A DNA stretch of 36,125 nt from Pseudomonadota bacterium. Its GTDB lineage: Bacteria; Pseudomonadota; Gammaproteobacteria; Burkholderiales; Casimicrobiaceae. The notes beneath the pieces are model-generated. The model did not search any database. It had not been told where the DNA came from and saw nothing but the letters and a program-made list of their open reading frames with translations. Positions 25,732-34,600 of the stretch are shown in pieces. Location: NCBI GenBank assembly GCA_021784125.1, contig JAJXTF010000006.1, positions 1 to 36,125 on the forward strand. Direction: 5' to 3'. The first letter of the stretch is position 1. The number at the start of each line of letters is the position of its first letter. Both the position numbers and the translations under genes were made by a program.

Positions 25732-26835
25732 CTATGGCGCCGGATTCGCGTCGTGCGCCGCGCGCAGCTCCTCCGCGAGCCGGGTCACGGCGGCGGCGTA
25801 GAGGCGGCTCTTATTGTAGCGCGTGATCACGTAGAAATTGGGATAGGCGATCCACAGGCTGGTCGCGGGCTTCGACGGGTCGGCCGGCTCGCCGTCCGGG
25901 GGATCGGGCTGCTCCTCGAGAAGCAGCAATCCGACCGGGTCCTGCAGCGTCGGATCCGGCCCGCCTTCGGGCGCGACGCCGTCGGCACTCCACGCCGCCA
26001 GCGGACGTCGCTCGCTGATCCCGCCGTCGAGTCGCGCCAGCGCCGCATCGCGTTGCGACGGCTCGACCGTGGCCTTCGCCCAGATCGGCTGGCCACGCGC
26101 CCAGTCGTGGCGAGCGAAGTAGTTCGCGACGCTGCCGATGACGTCGTCGCTGCTGTCCCACAGGTCGATCCGGCCGTCGCCGTCGAAATCGACGCCATAG
26201 CGCCGCAGGCTGCCGGGCATGAACTGCGGTAGTCCCATCGCGCCCGCGAACGATCCGCGCGGAACCAGCGGTGAAAGCTTCTCGTCGCGCGCATACAGCA
26301 GGAACTCGCGGAGCTCGTTGCGGAAATATGCAGCCCGGCGCGGATAGTCGAACGCAAGGGTGGCCAGCGCGTCGATGACGCGGTAGCTTCCGGTGTTGCG
26401 GCCGTAGAACGTTTCGACGCCGATGATCGCGACGACGATTTCGGGCGGGACGCCGAATTCGACCTCGGCACGGTCGAGCGCCTGCTCGTGGGCGCGCCAG
26501 AACTCGACGCCGGCGCCGATGCGCTCCTCGTTCACGAATCGTGGCGCGTATTCGTACCACTTCGGAGGCGCGAGCAATGGCCGCTGCATCGCCTCGACGA
26601 TCTTCGCCTGGTAGCGCGCGTCGCCCAGCCAGCGCCCGAGGCTCGCCCGCGAGAAGCCGTCATCGCGGACGAGCTCGTCGATGAAGCGGCGCACGTCGCG
26701 GCGCCCGGCGTAGAACGGCGCGGCGTGCGGCTTCGCCCCGCGGCGAGGCCGGGCGATCGCGGCCGGCGCCGTCGCGACGGACGCAATGGCCATCGCGAGG
26801 ATGAAGAGCGTGCGGCGGCGCGACAACGTGATCAT
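25732..26835 (-). CDS. mltB: Lytic murein transglycosylase, MltB family (GH103)
   Basis: Cleaves peptidoglycan glycan strands to leave 1,6-anhydro-muropeptides. The 367 residues begin with a signal peptide (about 1–28, ending AAIA) and then the GH103 domain. The catalytic Glu141 lies in VAIIGVETFYGRNTG; YFRNELREFLLYARDE, GSFAGAMGLPQFMPGS and VDFDGDGRIDLW are further signatures. Unlike E. coli MltB there is no lipobox cysteine, so the enzyme should be soluble in the periplasm. The start at 26835 was chosen for the signal peptide; an open frame continues upstream into the pyrD leader but is not homologous. Divergent from pyrD. Confidence 0.93.
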   Translation of the reverse strand: MITLSRRRTLFILAMAIASVATAPAAIARPRRGAKPHAAPFYAGRRDVRRFIDELVRDDGFSRASLGRWLGDARYQAKIVEAMQRPLLAPPKWYEYAPRFVNEERIGAGVEFWRAHEQALDRAEVEFGVPPEIVVAIIGVETFYGRNTGSYRVIDALATLAFDYPRRAAYFRNELREFLLYARDEKLSPLVPRGSFAGAMGLPQFMPGSLRRYGVDFDGDGRIDLWDSSDDVIGSVANYFARHDWARGQPIWAKATVEPSQRDAALARLDGGISERRPLAAWSADGVAPEGGPDPTLQDPVGLLLLEEQPDPPDGEPADPSKPATSLWIAYPNFYVITRYNKSRLYAAAVTRLAEELRAAHDANPAP

Positions 26836-26852
26836 GATGCAGCTTCGGCGAA

Positions 26853-26861
26853 TGGTATCAT
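26853..26861 (+). promoter_or_regulatory. Candidate extended -10 promoter of pyrD
   Basis: TGGTATCAT gives an extended -10 (TG-N-TATCAT, 5 of 6 in the hexamer). The predicted start lies about 60 bp before the pyrD ATG. No clear -35 is present, which extended -10 promoters tolerate. Confidence 0.45.
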
Positions 26862-26927
26862 CGCGCGCGCCTCGCGCATTCACGCATTCCCGTTCACACC
26901 CGACCCGCCGCGCGGCACGCAGCGCCG

Positions 26928-27950
26928 ATGCACAAACTCTATCCGCTGTTCCGCCCGCTGCTGTTCGCCGCGGATCCCGAGCTGGCGCACGAGATCGCCT
27001 TCGCGGGTCTCGACGCCGCCGCCAAAACCGGCGTCGCGCAGCTCTTCGCGCCGCGCCTGCCCGCCTCGCCGGTCGAGGTGATGGGCATCCGCTTTCCCAA
27101 TCGCGTCGGCCTCGCCGCGGGCCTCGACAAGAACGCCGAGCACCTCGCGGGCCTGGCGACGCTGGGCTTCGGCTTTCTCGAAGCGGGAACGGTGACGCCA
27201 CGCCCGCAACCGGGCAATCCGCGCCCGCGCATGTTTCGCGTCGTCGAGGCACAGGGGCTGATCAACCGGCTGGGATTCAACAACCTCGGCGTCGAGCGCT
27301 TCGTCGCCAACGTCGCGCGTTCCGGGTACCGCGGCGTGCTGGGCGTCAACATCGGCAAGAATTTCGACACGCCGAACGAGCGCGCGGCCGACGACTACGT
27401 GAGCTGCCTCCGGGCCGTCTACGACTGCGCGACCTACGTGACGGTCAACATTTCGTCGCCGAACACTAAGGGCTTGCGCGATCTCCAGGCCGAGGACGCG
27501 CTTTCGGCACTGCTCGAGCGCGTCGTCGGCGAGCGCGACCGGCTTGCCGAGGCCCGCGGACGCCGGCTTCCCCTGGCGGTAAAGATTGCACCCGACCTCG
27601 ACGCCGATGCGCTGCGCGGGATCGCGCGGCTGCTGCTCCGACACCGGATCGATGCCGTGATCGCGACCAACACGACGATCGCGCGCGACGGCGTCGCCGG
27701 CCTGCCGCACGCCGACGAGGCCGGCGGCCTGTCGGGCGCGCCGCTGCGCGCGCGCTCGATGGCGGTGCTGCGCCTGCTGGCCGATGCGCTCGCCGGGGCG
27801 CTGCCGATCATCGGCGTCGGCGGGATCATGAGCGCCGACGACGCACGCGAGAAGATCGCAGCCGGCGCATCGCTGGTCCAGCTCTACACCGGATTGATCT
27901 ACCGCGGCCCGGATCTGGTCGCGCAGTGCGTGCGCGCGCTGGCGACCTGA
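26928..27950 (+). CDS. pyrD: Dihydroorotate dehydrogenase (quinone), class 2
   Basis: Membrane-associated FMN enzyme that oxidises dihydroorotate to orotate and passes electrons to quinone, step 4 of UMP synthesis. The 340 residues have the N-terminal helical extension ([13 protein letters not shown], about 1–40) that marks the quinone-linked class. They also have [11 protein letters not shown], the catalytic Ser177 in [23 protein letters not shown], and the FMN-phosphate-binding [13 protein letters not shown] near the C-terminus. Divergent from mltB; its stop lies 13 bp from the convergent MaoC-like gene. Confidence 0.97.
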   Translation: MHKLYPLFRPLLFAADPELAHEIAFAGLDAAAKTGVAQLFAPRLPASPVEVMGIRFPNRVGLAAGLDKNAEHLAGLATLGFGFLEAGTVTPRPQPGNPRPRMFRVVEAQGLINRLGFNNLGVERFVANVARSGYRGVLGVNIGKNFDTPNERAADDYVSCLRAVYDCATYVTVNISSPNTKGLRDLQAEDALSALLERVVGERDRLAEARGRRLPLAVKIAPDLDADALRGIARLLLRHRIDAVIATNTTIARDGVAGLPHADEAGGLSGAPLRARSMAVLRLLADALAGALPIIGVGGIMSADDAREKIAAGASLVQLYTGLIYRGPDLVAQCVRALAT

Positions 27951-27963
27951 CCGACGGGTCGCT

Positions 27964-28410
27964 TCAGCGCGACGCGACGAGGATCTTCGCGTCGGCCTCG
28001 GCGACGAGCGTCCCGTCCTGGATCGTCCCCCTGCCCGCGAGCACGACGATTCCGCCGCGGTGCGCGGGTTTCGGGAGCAACTCGGTGATCGTCCAGCGCG
28101 AGGTCAGCGTGTCTCCGGCGCGCACCGGCGCGAGGAACCGCGCGCGGTGCTCGAGATACGCGATCGCCGTCCCGTGGAAATACATCCCGACCGCCGCCCC
28201 CATGATCGCGGACGTCATCATCCCGTGCAGGATGGGCGTGCCGAACCGGGTTCCCTTCGCGTATTCGGCATTGGTGTGATGCGGATTGAAGTCGCCGATC
28301 AATCCGGCCCCCAGCACGAGATGCGTCTCGGTCACGGTCACCGCGCTCGCGAACCGGTCACCCGGACCGACCTCGTCGAAGGCCTTGCCGCTGCCTTCCA
28401 GCGCATTCAT
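27964..28410 (-). CDS. MaoC-like (R)-specific enoyl hydratase domain protein
   Basis: A 148-residue single hot-dog-fold hydratase. The hydratase motif GDFNPHHTNAEYA carries the expected Asp40 and His45, five residues apart as in R-specific enoyl-CoA hydratases (PhaJ/MaoC), and is followed by GTPILHGMMTSAIMG. It probably hydrates crotonyl-type acyl-CoAs, but substrate and pathway are not indicated by neighbours. Its ATG overlaps the stop of the EI24-like gene as ATGA, indicating translational coupling. Confidence 0.9.
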   Translation of the reverse strand: MNALEGSGKAFDEVGPGDRFASAVTVTETHLVLGAGLIGDFNPHHTNAEYAKGTRFGTPILHGMMTSAIMGAAVGMYFHGTAIAYLEHRARFLAPVRAGDTLTSRWTITELLPKPAHRGGIVVLAGRGTIQDGTLVAEADAKILVASR

Positions 28411-29084
28411 GCGGGCCTCGCAGGTGAAGGCTGCCTGCGCAGCGCGGAGAGTTCGGCGAGACACAGTTCTGCGAACGCGATGCCCGCATAGACCGGCAGC
28501 ACCAGGATGTTGAACACGGGCACGAGCGACAGCGGCGACAGCAGCAGGCCGAGCGCGAACAGCCGCCCGCGGCTCTGCCGCAGGACGGTGCGGATCTCGT
28601 CGCCGCTCGCGTGCAGGGCAAGGGCATCGTAACAGAACGCCCGCTGGGTGAACCAGGCGTTCAGCAGCAGCGACGCCGCGACGTAGAGCGGCGGCACGAC
28701 GAGCAGGGGCAGCGTGGCGAGCCACAGCGGGACGAAGATCGCGACCGCGGCGATCGCATTGGCGAAGCTGCCGGTGACGGTGCCGCCGTCACGGGCGGCG
28801 AGCGCCGGGAAATGCCGCGACGCCACGGCGCGCACGATCACCGGCATCGCCAGCACGGCGACGGCGACCAGCCCGGTCGCGACCGCGAGCACCGCAATCA
28901 CGACGGCAGCGAGCACCGCTGCCAGCGCCGTTTGCAGCGTGATGCCGCCGGCTTCGGTCGCGCCGAACCATCCTGCGACCGTCGCGACCAGCGGATGCCA
29001 TGCCGCAATCCCGATCGCGATCCAGGCGAGCGCGGCGACGAGGAGCGGCATCGTCGCGATCCCGACGATGCGCGGACTGAGCAC
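28407..29084 (-). CDS. EI24-domain (CysZ-like) multi-pass membrane protein
   Basis: An integral membrane protein of at least 225 residues with long hydrophobic segments (about 8–30, 50–85, 108–135 and 172–200) and the late motif RSRGRLFALGLLLSPLSLVPVFNILVLP, cited here only by its ends RSRGRLF and FNILVLP; it fits the EI24/CysZ family. E. coli CysZ mediates sulfate uptake, but most EI24 members are uncharacterised. The start is uncertain: GTG at 29084 is used here, yet the frame stays open upstream and reads LRPILAALQRALPLV, which looks like a real family N-terminus, with only CTG (29126) or ATT available. A short ORF with an excellent ribosome site sits just before it. Coupled to the MaoC-like gene by ATGA. 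Confidence 0.78.
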   Translation of the reverse strand: MLSPRIVGIATMPLLVAALAWIAIGIAAWHPLVATVAGWFGATEAGGITLQTALAAVLAAVVIAVLAVATGLVAVAVLAMPVIVRAVASRHFPALAARDGGTVTGSFANAIAAVAIFVPLWLATLPLLVVPPLYVAASLLLNAWFTQRAFCYDALALHASGDEIRTVLRQSRGRLFALGLLLSPLSLVPVFNILVLPVYAGIAFAELCLAELSALRRQPSPARPA

Positions 29085-29122
29085 GAGGGGCAGTGCGCGT
29101 TGCAGCGCAGCGAGAATCGGTC

Positions 29123-29155
29123 TCAGATGCAGCAGCCTGCGGACGAGGGAGGCAT
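29123..29155 (-). other. Ten-codon leader ORF before the EI24-like gene
   Basis: ATG at 29155 is preceded at 5 nt by a perfect GGAGGG (29166–29161) and encodes MPPSSAGCCI before TGA at 29125–29123. That TGA overlaps a CTG codon in the EI24 frame (CTGA). It could be a leader peptide allowing re-initiation, a programmed or erroneous frameshift, or chance. The strong ribosome site is the reason to record it. Confidence 0.3.
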
Positions 29156-29187
29156 GCGGACCCTCCGGACCACCGGGCGGCGAATGC

Positions 29188-31476
29188 CTAGACGGCGGCC
29201 GCTTCGAGCTCGAAACGGCCGTTGAACTCGCTCAGCACGCTGGTGAACGCGCGGTCGATCAGCGGCTCGGCCTCGACCAGGCGGGCGCGATTGATGCGGA
29301 ACTGCTCGGCGAGGTGCTCGGCGGTCATCGACAGGGCCTTCTGCCCCTGCCGATTCGTGAACAGGTAGGTGCCGCGCAGCGGGCTGACCCAGGCCAGCTT
29401 GGCGAACGACAGCTGGGCATCCTCGTCCTCGAACTCGGCCCACTGGCCGCGCTCCAGGCTGCTCGCGATCTCCAGGTACTCGTCCTCGAGCACCGCGGAC
29501 CCGGCATCGGGCACCTCCGGCTGCGCCGGCGCCATGGCGGCTGCGAGTGCTTCGGCCCGCGCGGCCGCTGCGGTGTCGCCCGAGGCCTTCGCCGCCTCGG
29601 CTTCCGCGCGCGCGGCTTCCGCGACGGCGGCCGTCGGCGAGGACACCGCGGCCAGCGCGGGTTTCACCGCGGCCGCGTGGGCCTCGACCAGGTGCGACAT
29701 GAATGCCTCGCGCTGACCCGGCGCCCATTGCGCCGCCGGGACCGTCGCGTTGAGTCGCTTGAGCAGCGACGGCAGCATCGCGACCAGATGCTTGCGGTCC
29801 TCGGCCGACTTCTTCGGCTGCACGCTCCAGACGAGGTCCTCGAGCGTGGCGACCCCCGAGGTCCAGGCCTCGCTTTCCTCTCCGTCGCGCAGGTAGATCA
29901 CCTCCAGTGCCCGCTGCAGATTGCCGCGCAGGAACTGGGCCAGGAACTGCGGAATCGGGTAGCTCTCGACGCGCCGCTCGACTTCCGACTTCGCGATCGC
30001 CCCCGCGAGGTCTTTGCGGTCGCTCTGGTTGATCTCCTCGGCGCTGGTCGCGAAGTTCTCCTCCGCAACGCGTTCCTCCGACGAGAGGAAGGTCTCGAGC
30101 TCGGCGCGCAGCTGGTCGAAGATCGCGAGATCGTCGGCGAATCCGTCGATGATCCGGTGGACGATCTTCTCGATCATCCGGTAGAGCGGATCTTCCTGTC
30201 CCATCTCGGGCGCCCAGCCGAGACCCGCCGCGGCGAGCGCATTGACGAGCAGGCGCGATGGGTGGGATTTCCTGGCGAAGAACGCTCCGTCGAGCATCGC
30301 CACCTTGAGCACCGGGATCTGCAGCCGTGCGAGCAGGGCCTTGATGCCGTCGGGAAGGTCGCGCGTCTCGAAGATGAAATCGAACAGCATCGCGACCATC
30401 TCGATGGTCATCGCCTCGAGCTGGTTGGCGCGCTGTCCGAGCGCCGAATCCTGCAGGTCGCGCAAGACGTTGTGCATCCCCTGCGGAATGCCGACGAATC
30501 CGACCTGGGCGCCTTCGACGTCGAATCCGGTCTGTCCGGCCTGCAGGCGCGTCAGGCCTTCATGCAGGCTCGGCGTCGCGAGTATCGGCGCCCCGGGCAC
30601 GTAGCCCGACGGGGTCGGCGCCAGCGGTGCGAAAGCCTGGGCGCCGGTGGGCGGCGCCGGATGCCCTGCCAGCGGGAAGCCGCCCTTCGATGCGAGCTGA
30701 CGGAACATCGCCATGATGTCCGTTTCCGACCCGGGCTGCTGCGCCTCGGGCTTTTTCGCCGCGGCAAGCGCCTTCGCGCCCGGCGGGCGCTGCCCCGGAC
30801 GGCGCGCCGAACCCGCGGGGATTATGCGCAGGTTGGCGAGATGCCGGTTGACGTCGGCGTAGATCGCACTGATCTCGCCGAGCGGCGCCTGGTTCAGCTC
30901 TTTCAGGATCAGGAACTTGATCTTGCGCTCGGCCTTGAGGCCGTCGACCGCCTCCGCGAATGCGCCGATCACGGTCGCCGGCCCGAGCGGATTGTCGGCG
31001 GACTCGAGATCCGACCGCCCCAGCAGATGACCGATGCCGCGGTTCAGGGTGATCAGGTCCTCGTGGCAGAGGTTCTCGACGATGCGCACGATGTTGCCGG
31101 TCAGCACCGAATGGTCGAGCGTGGTCACGTCGACCAGGGCGAGCTTGGTCGCGTCGACCTTGGAGAAATCGGTCTTCTGGTCCGCCTTCCCCGACACCCG
31201 CGCCTCGAAGTCGGCGCGCAGCCGCTTCTCGAAAGCCGCCATCAGTTCGGCGCGATCCGCCTTGAGGGTCTGTCGCGCCTCGAGGTACAGCTGCTGCTCG
31301 TCGCGCACGTCGGTCTTGCCTGCACGTTCCAGCAGCATGTCGCAGATGCGATCCTGCAATCCCGCGAACGACAGCAGCAGCCGATGGACCGTGAGGTCGC
31401 GGCAATCGGAAAGTATCTTCGCCAGTTCCCGGGGAATCGGGCGGCGGGCGGGCGCGACGCTGGACGTCAAGTTCAC
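29188..31476 (-). CDS. DUF1631 family protein
   Basis: A 762-residue cytoplasmic protein of the DUF1631 family, common in beta- and gammaproteobacteria and of unknown function. Visible features are a helical N-terminal region with LSDCRDLTVHRLLLSFAGLQ and MLLERAGKTDVRDEQQ, and a Pro/Gly/Ala-rich linker at about 215–300. A conserved central block includes FDFIFETRDLPDGIKALLARLQ (quoted here as FDFIFE and LPDGIKALL), PVLKVAMLDGAFFARKSHPS and RLLVNALAAAGLGW. An Ala-rich helix lies at about 590–640, and the C-terminal KLAWVSPLRGTYLFTNRQG segment resembles a PilZ-like beta domain. The GTG start at 31476 lacks a strong ribosome site. It stands alone between hrpA and the EI24-like gene. Confidence 0.85.
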   Translation of the reverse strand: MNLTSSVAPARRPIPRELAKILSDCRDLTVHRLLLSFAGLQDRICDMLLERAGKTDVRDEQQLYLEARQTLKADRAELMAAFEKRLRADFEARVSGKADQKTDFSKVDATKLALVDVTTLDHSVLTGNIVRIVENLCHEDLITLNRGIGHLLGRSDLESADNPLGPATVIGAFAEAVDGLKAERKIKFLILKELNQAPLGEISAIYADVNRHLANLRIIPAGSARRPGQRPPGAKALAAAKKPEAQQPGSETDIMAMFRQLASKGGFPLAGHPAPPTGAQAFAPLAPTPSGYVPGAPILATPSLHEGLTRLQAGQTGFDVEGAQVGFVGIPQGMHNVLRDLQDSALGQRANQLEAMTIEMVAMLFDFIFETRDLPDGIKALLARLQIPVLKVAMLDGAFFARKSHPSRLLVNALAAAGLGWAPEMGQEDPLYRMIEKIVHRIIDGFADDLAIFDQLRAELETFLSSEERVAEENFATSAEEINQSDRKDLAGAIAKSEVERRVESYPIPQFLAQFLRGNLQRALEVIYLRDGEESEAWTSGVATLEDLVWSVQPKKSAEDRKHLVAMLPSLLKRLNATVPAAQWAPGQREAFMSHLVEAHAAAVKPALAAVSSPTAAVAEAARAEAEAAKASGDTAAAARAEALAAAMAPAQPEVPDAGSAVLEDEYLEIASSLERGQWAEFEDEDAQLSFAKLAWVSPLRGTYLFTNRQGQKALSMTAEHLAEQFRINRARLVEAEPLIDRAFTSVLSEFNGRFELEAAAV

Positions 31477-31559
31477 GGCTGCAACGGTCGCGGCGAGGGT
31501 GGCATCGAGATTGAGTGACCTAGCCGGTTCAAGGCGTTAGGGCCCTTTTTGGCAGAGTC

Positions 31560-31589
31560 ACTCTAACATGACGCAAAGCGGCATGCCAA
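31560..31589 (-). promoter_or_regulatory. Candidate promoter of the DUF1631 gene
   Basis: Minus-strand TTGGCA (31589–31584; 5 of 6 to consensus), an 18-bp spacer and TAGAGT (31565–31560; 4 of 6) lie in the 129-bp gap after hrpA. The predicted start is about 75 bp before the DUF1631 GTG. Confidence 0.35.
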
Positions 31590-31605
31590 TGCGAAACGCG
31601 GCCTT

Positions 31606-34600
31606 TCACCGGGAAATCTCGGCCCAGGCGCGCTCGATTCTCTTGAATGACACAGGGGTCGGCGTACGCAGTTCCTGGGCGTACAGCGACACGCGCAACT
31701 CCTCGAGCATCCAGCGGAAAGCCTCCAGCGCCGGCGACACGCGACCCGCCCGCCGCTCGGCCTCGGCCCGCTCGCGGTAGCGCGTCCACCACTGCCCCAG
31801 CTGCGCCGCGTGCCGCGCGTCGCGGTCGGGGTGCTCGGCGTGGCGCAGGATCCGGCGCGACAGGGCCTGCAGGTAGCGCGGCAGGTGCTGGAGCTGGGCC
31901 CAGGGTGTCGCGCCGACGAAGCCGGGGTAGACCAGTGCATCGCGCTGGGCCTTCGCCTCCGCGGCCAGCGCGCGCGCCCCTGCGGGCAGCGCCGCGATCT
32001 TCTGCGACAGCGCATGGTGTTCGCCGGCGATCGCCGCCAGCAGGCGCCATGCGCCCTCTGCCACCGCCGGCAGCCGGGTGCGGGCGCGCCTGACCTGCTC
32101 GGCATAGGCCGGCGCATTGCGCGGCAAGGCGTCGTCGCCGAGGAACGCCCGGTCGGCGACGGCGCCGCGCAGGTCCTCGAGCAGGCGTTCGGGGGGGACG
32201 GCGGCACGCAGCTGCATCGCCGTCGTCGTCCACTCCGGGGGCGGCTTGATCCGTTGCCGCAGCGCGTCGCCCAGCTCGATGGCGATCAGCCTGACGATGC
32301 CACCGCGCGACGCGACGTCGGCGGCATCGCGCGTATCGAGCAGCGTCAGCGCGACGCCCTGGCCTTCGTCGACCAGCGCCGGATAGCCGGTCAGCCGCTG
32401 GCCGTCGCGCTCGACGGTCAGCGACTCGGGGAGCTCGCCGAAATCCCAGCGCGTGAGTCCCTTGCGTTCGAACTGCGGGCCTTCGGCGACGAACGACATC
32501 CTTGCGGCATCGGCCAGGCGCAGCCTCAGCGCCGCCAGGTCGCGGTCCATCCCGAGCTCCTGCCCCCCCGCGTCGACGACCCGCAGGTTCATCCGCAGGT
32601 GCGTCGGCAGCGCCGTCGCATCGAAGGCCTCGGCCGGCGGTGCGTCACCGAGCTTCGCGCGCAGGAAATCGCGCAGCGCCGCGACCAGGGGCCGGCCGGC
32701 ATCCGGTTCCCCGGCCAGAAATTCGGTGACCGTCTCGGGCAGCGGAATCAGCCGGTTCCGCCAGGCCTTGGGCAGCGACTTCAGGTAGTGCGCGGCCTTG
32801 TCGCGGATCATCCCCGGAACGAGCCAGTCCAGCGTCGCCACGTCGACCTGGTTCAGGCGCGCAAGCGGCACGGTGAGCGTCAATCCGTCGAGCGGATGAC
32901 CCGGGGAGTAGCGGTACTCGAGGGGCAGATCGGCGTCCGCGGTGCGCAGCGACCGCGGAAACAGTTCCTCGGTGACCTGCGATGCCGCGTGCCGCATCAG
33001 GTCGTCGCGCGTGAACTCGAGGCGCGCCGGCTCTTTCGCCTCGGCGCCCTTGCGCCAGGCCTCGAATCCGGCGCGGCTGTGGATGCCGTCGGGAATGCGC
33101 GAAGCGTAGAGGGCGGCCAGCGTGTCGTCGTCGACCAGCACGTCCTGCCGGCGCGCCTTGTGCTCGAGCTCGGAGACTTCGGCGACGAGCCGCCGGTTGT
33201 GCGTGAGGAACGGCGCCTCGACGCCCAGGTCGCCTTCGACCAGCGCCTCGCGGATGAAGACGTCGCGCGCTTGCCCGGGATCGATCGCGCCCCAGGACAC
33301 CGGGCGCCGCGGACACAGCGTCAGGCCGTAGAGCTTCACGCGCTCGCTCGCGACGACCTCGCCGCGACGGCGATCCCAGCGCGGCTCGAAGTACTCGCGG
33401 TCGACGCGCTCGCCCGCGACCGCCTCGATCCATTCCGGCTCCACGCGTCCGGCGCAGCGCGCGTACAGGCGCGTCGTCTCCGTCAACTCGGCGGCGAGGA
33501 CCCATTTCGGCGCCTTCTTCGCGATGCCCGTCCCCGGGTGCAGGAAGAACGCGAGCCCCCGCGTGCCGTCGTATTGCCCGGCGCCCGAGCCGGGCGCCGT
33601 CGCCTTCGTCCCGATGTTGCCGAGCAGGCCGGCCAGCAGCGAACGATGGATCGCCTCGTAGCGCGCCGAGTCCTGCGTCGCCGGCAACCTCGCGTCGACG
33701 CTCCAGCCCGCTTCGGTCAGCGCCGCGCAGAGCTGCGCATGCACGTCGCGCCATTCGGTGAGCCGCAGGAAGGACACGAAGCGGGCGCGACACTCCTGCA
33801 CGCGCTTGCGATGCGACAGCGCGCGCTGCTCGCCGCTGTCGAAGAACTCCCACAGCGCCAGCAGCGACAGGAAATCGGAGCGCTCGTCGCGGAACTGCAG
33901 ATGCGCCTGGTCGGCCGCCTGTGCCCGCTCCAGCGGCCTCTCGCGCGGATCGGGGACCGCCAGCGCGGCGGCGATCACCAGTGCCTCCGCGAGGCAGCCG
34001 TGGTCCCGGGCGGCCTGAACGATGCGCCCGATCCGCGGGTCGAGCGGCAGTCGGGCGAGCTCGCGACCGCGCTCCGTCAAGCGGCGCTGCGCATCGAAGG
34101 CGTCGAGCTCCTGCAGCAGCTGGTAGCCGTCGGCGATCGCACGCGGCGACGGTCGGTCGACGAAGGGAAACGCGGCAACATCGCCCAGCCCCAGCGCGGC
34201 CATCCGCAGGATGACCGATGCAAGCGAGCTCCTCAGGATCTCCGGGTCGGTGTGGGCTGGGCGTGCGGCGTATTCCTCCTCGTCGTAGAGCCGGACGCAG
34301 ATGCCGTCCCGGACGCGTCCGCAACGCCCTGCGCGCTGGTTCGCCGAGGCCTGCGAGATCTTCTCGATCTGCAGCAGCGTCGTCTTGTTGCGCAGCGAGT
34401 AGCGCTTGACCCGCGCGAGACCGGCGTCGATCACGTAGCGGATCCCGGGAACCGTCAGCGAGGTCTCGGCGACGTTGGTCGCGAGGACGATGCGCCGGCC
34501 GCGCGAGGGCGCGAACACGCGCTGCTGTGCCTCGACGGTCAGCCGCGCGTACAGCGGGAGGATCTCGATCGCCTGCGCATAAGGTCGCCTCGCGAGCACC

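Noticed and set aside
26836-27252. Upstream extension of the mltB frame across the pyrD start
   Set aside because: It would bury the signal peptide and overlap pyrD; the residues are low-complexity Arg-rich sequence.
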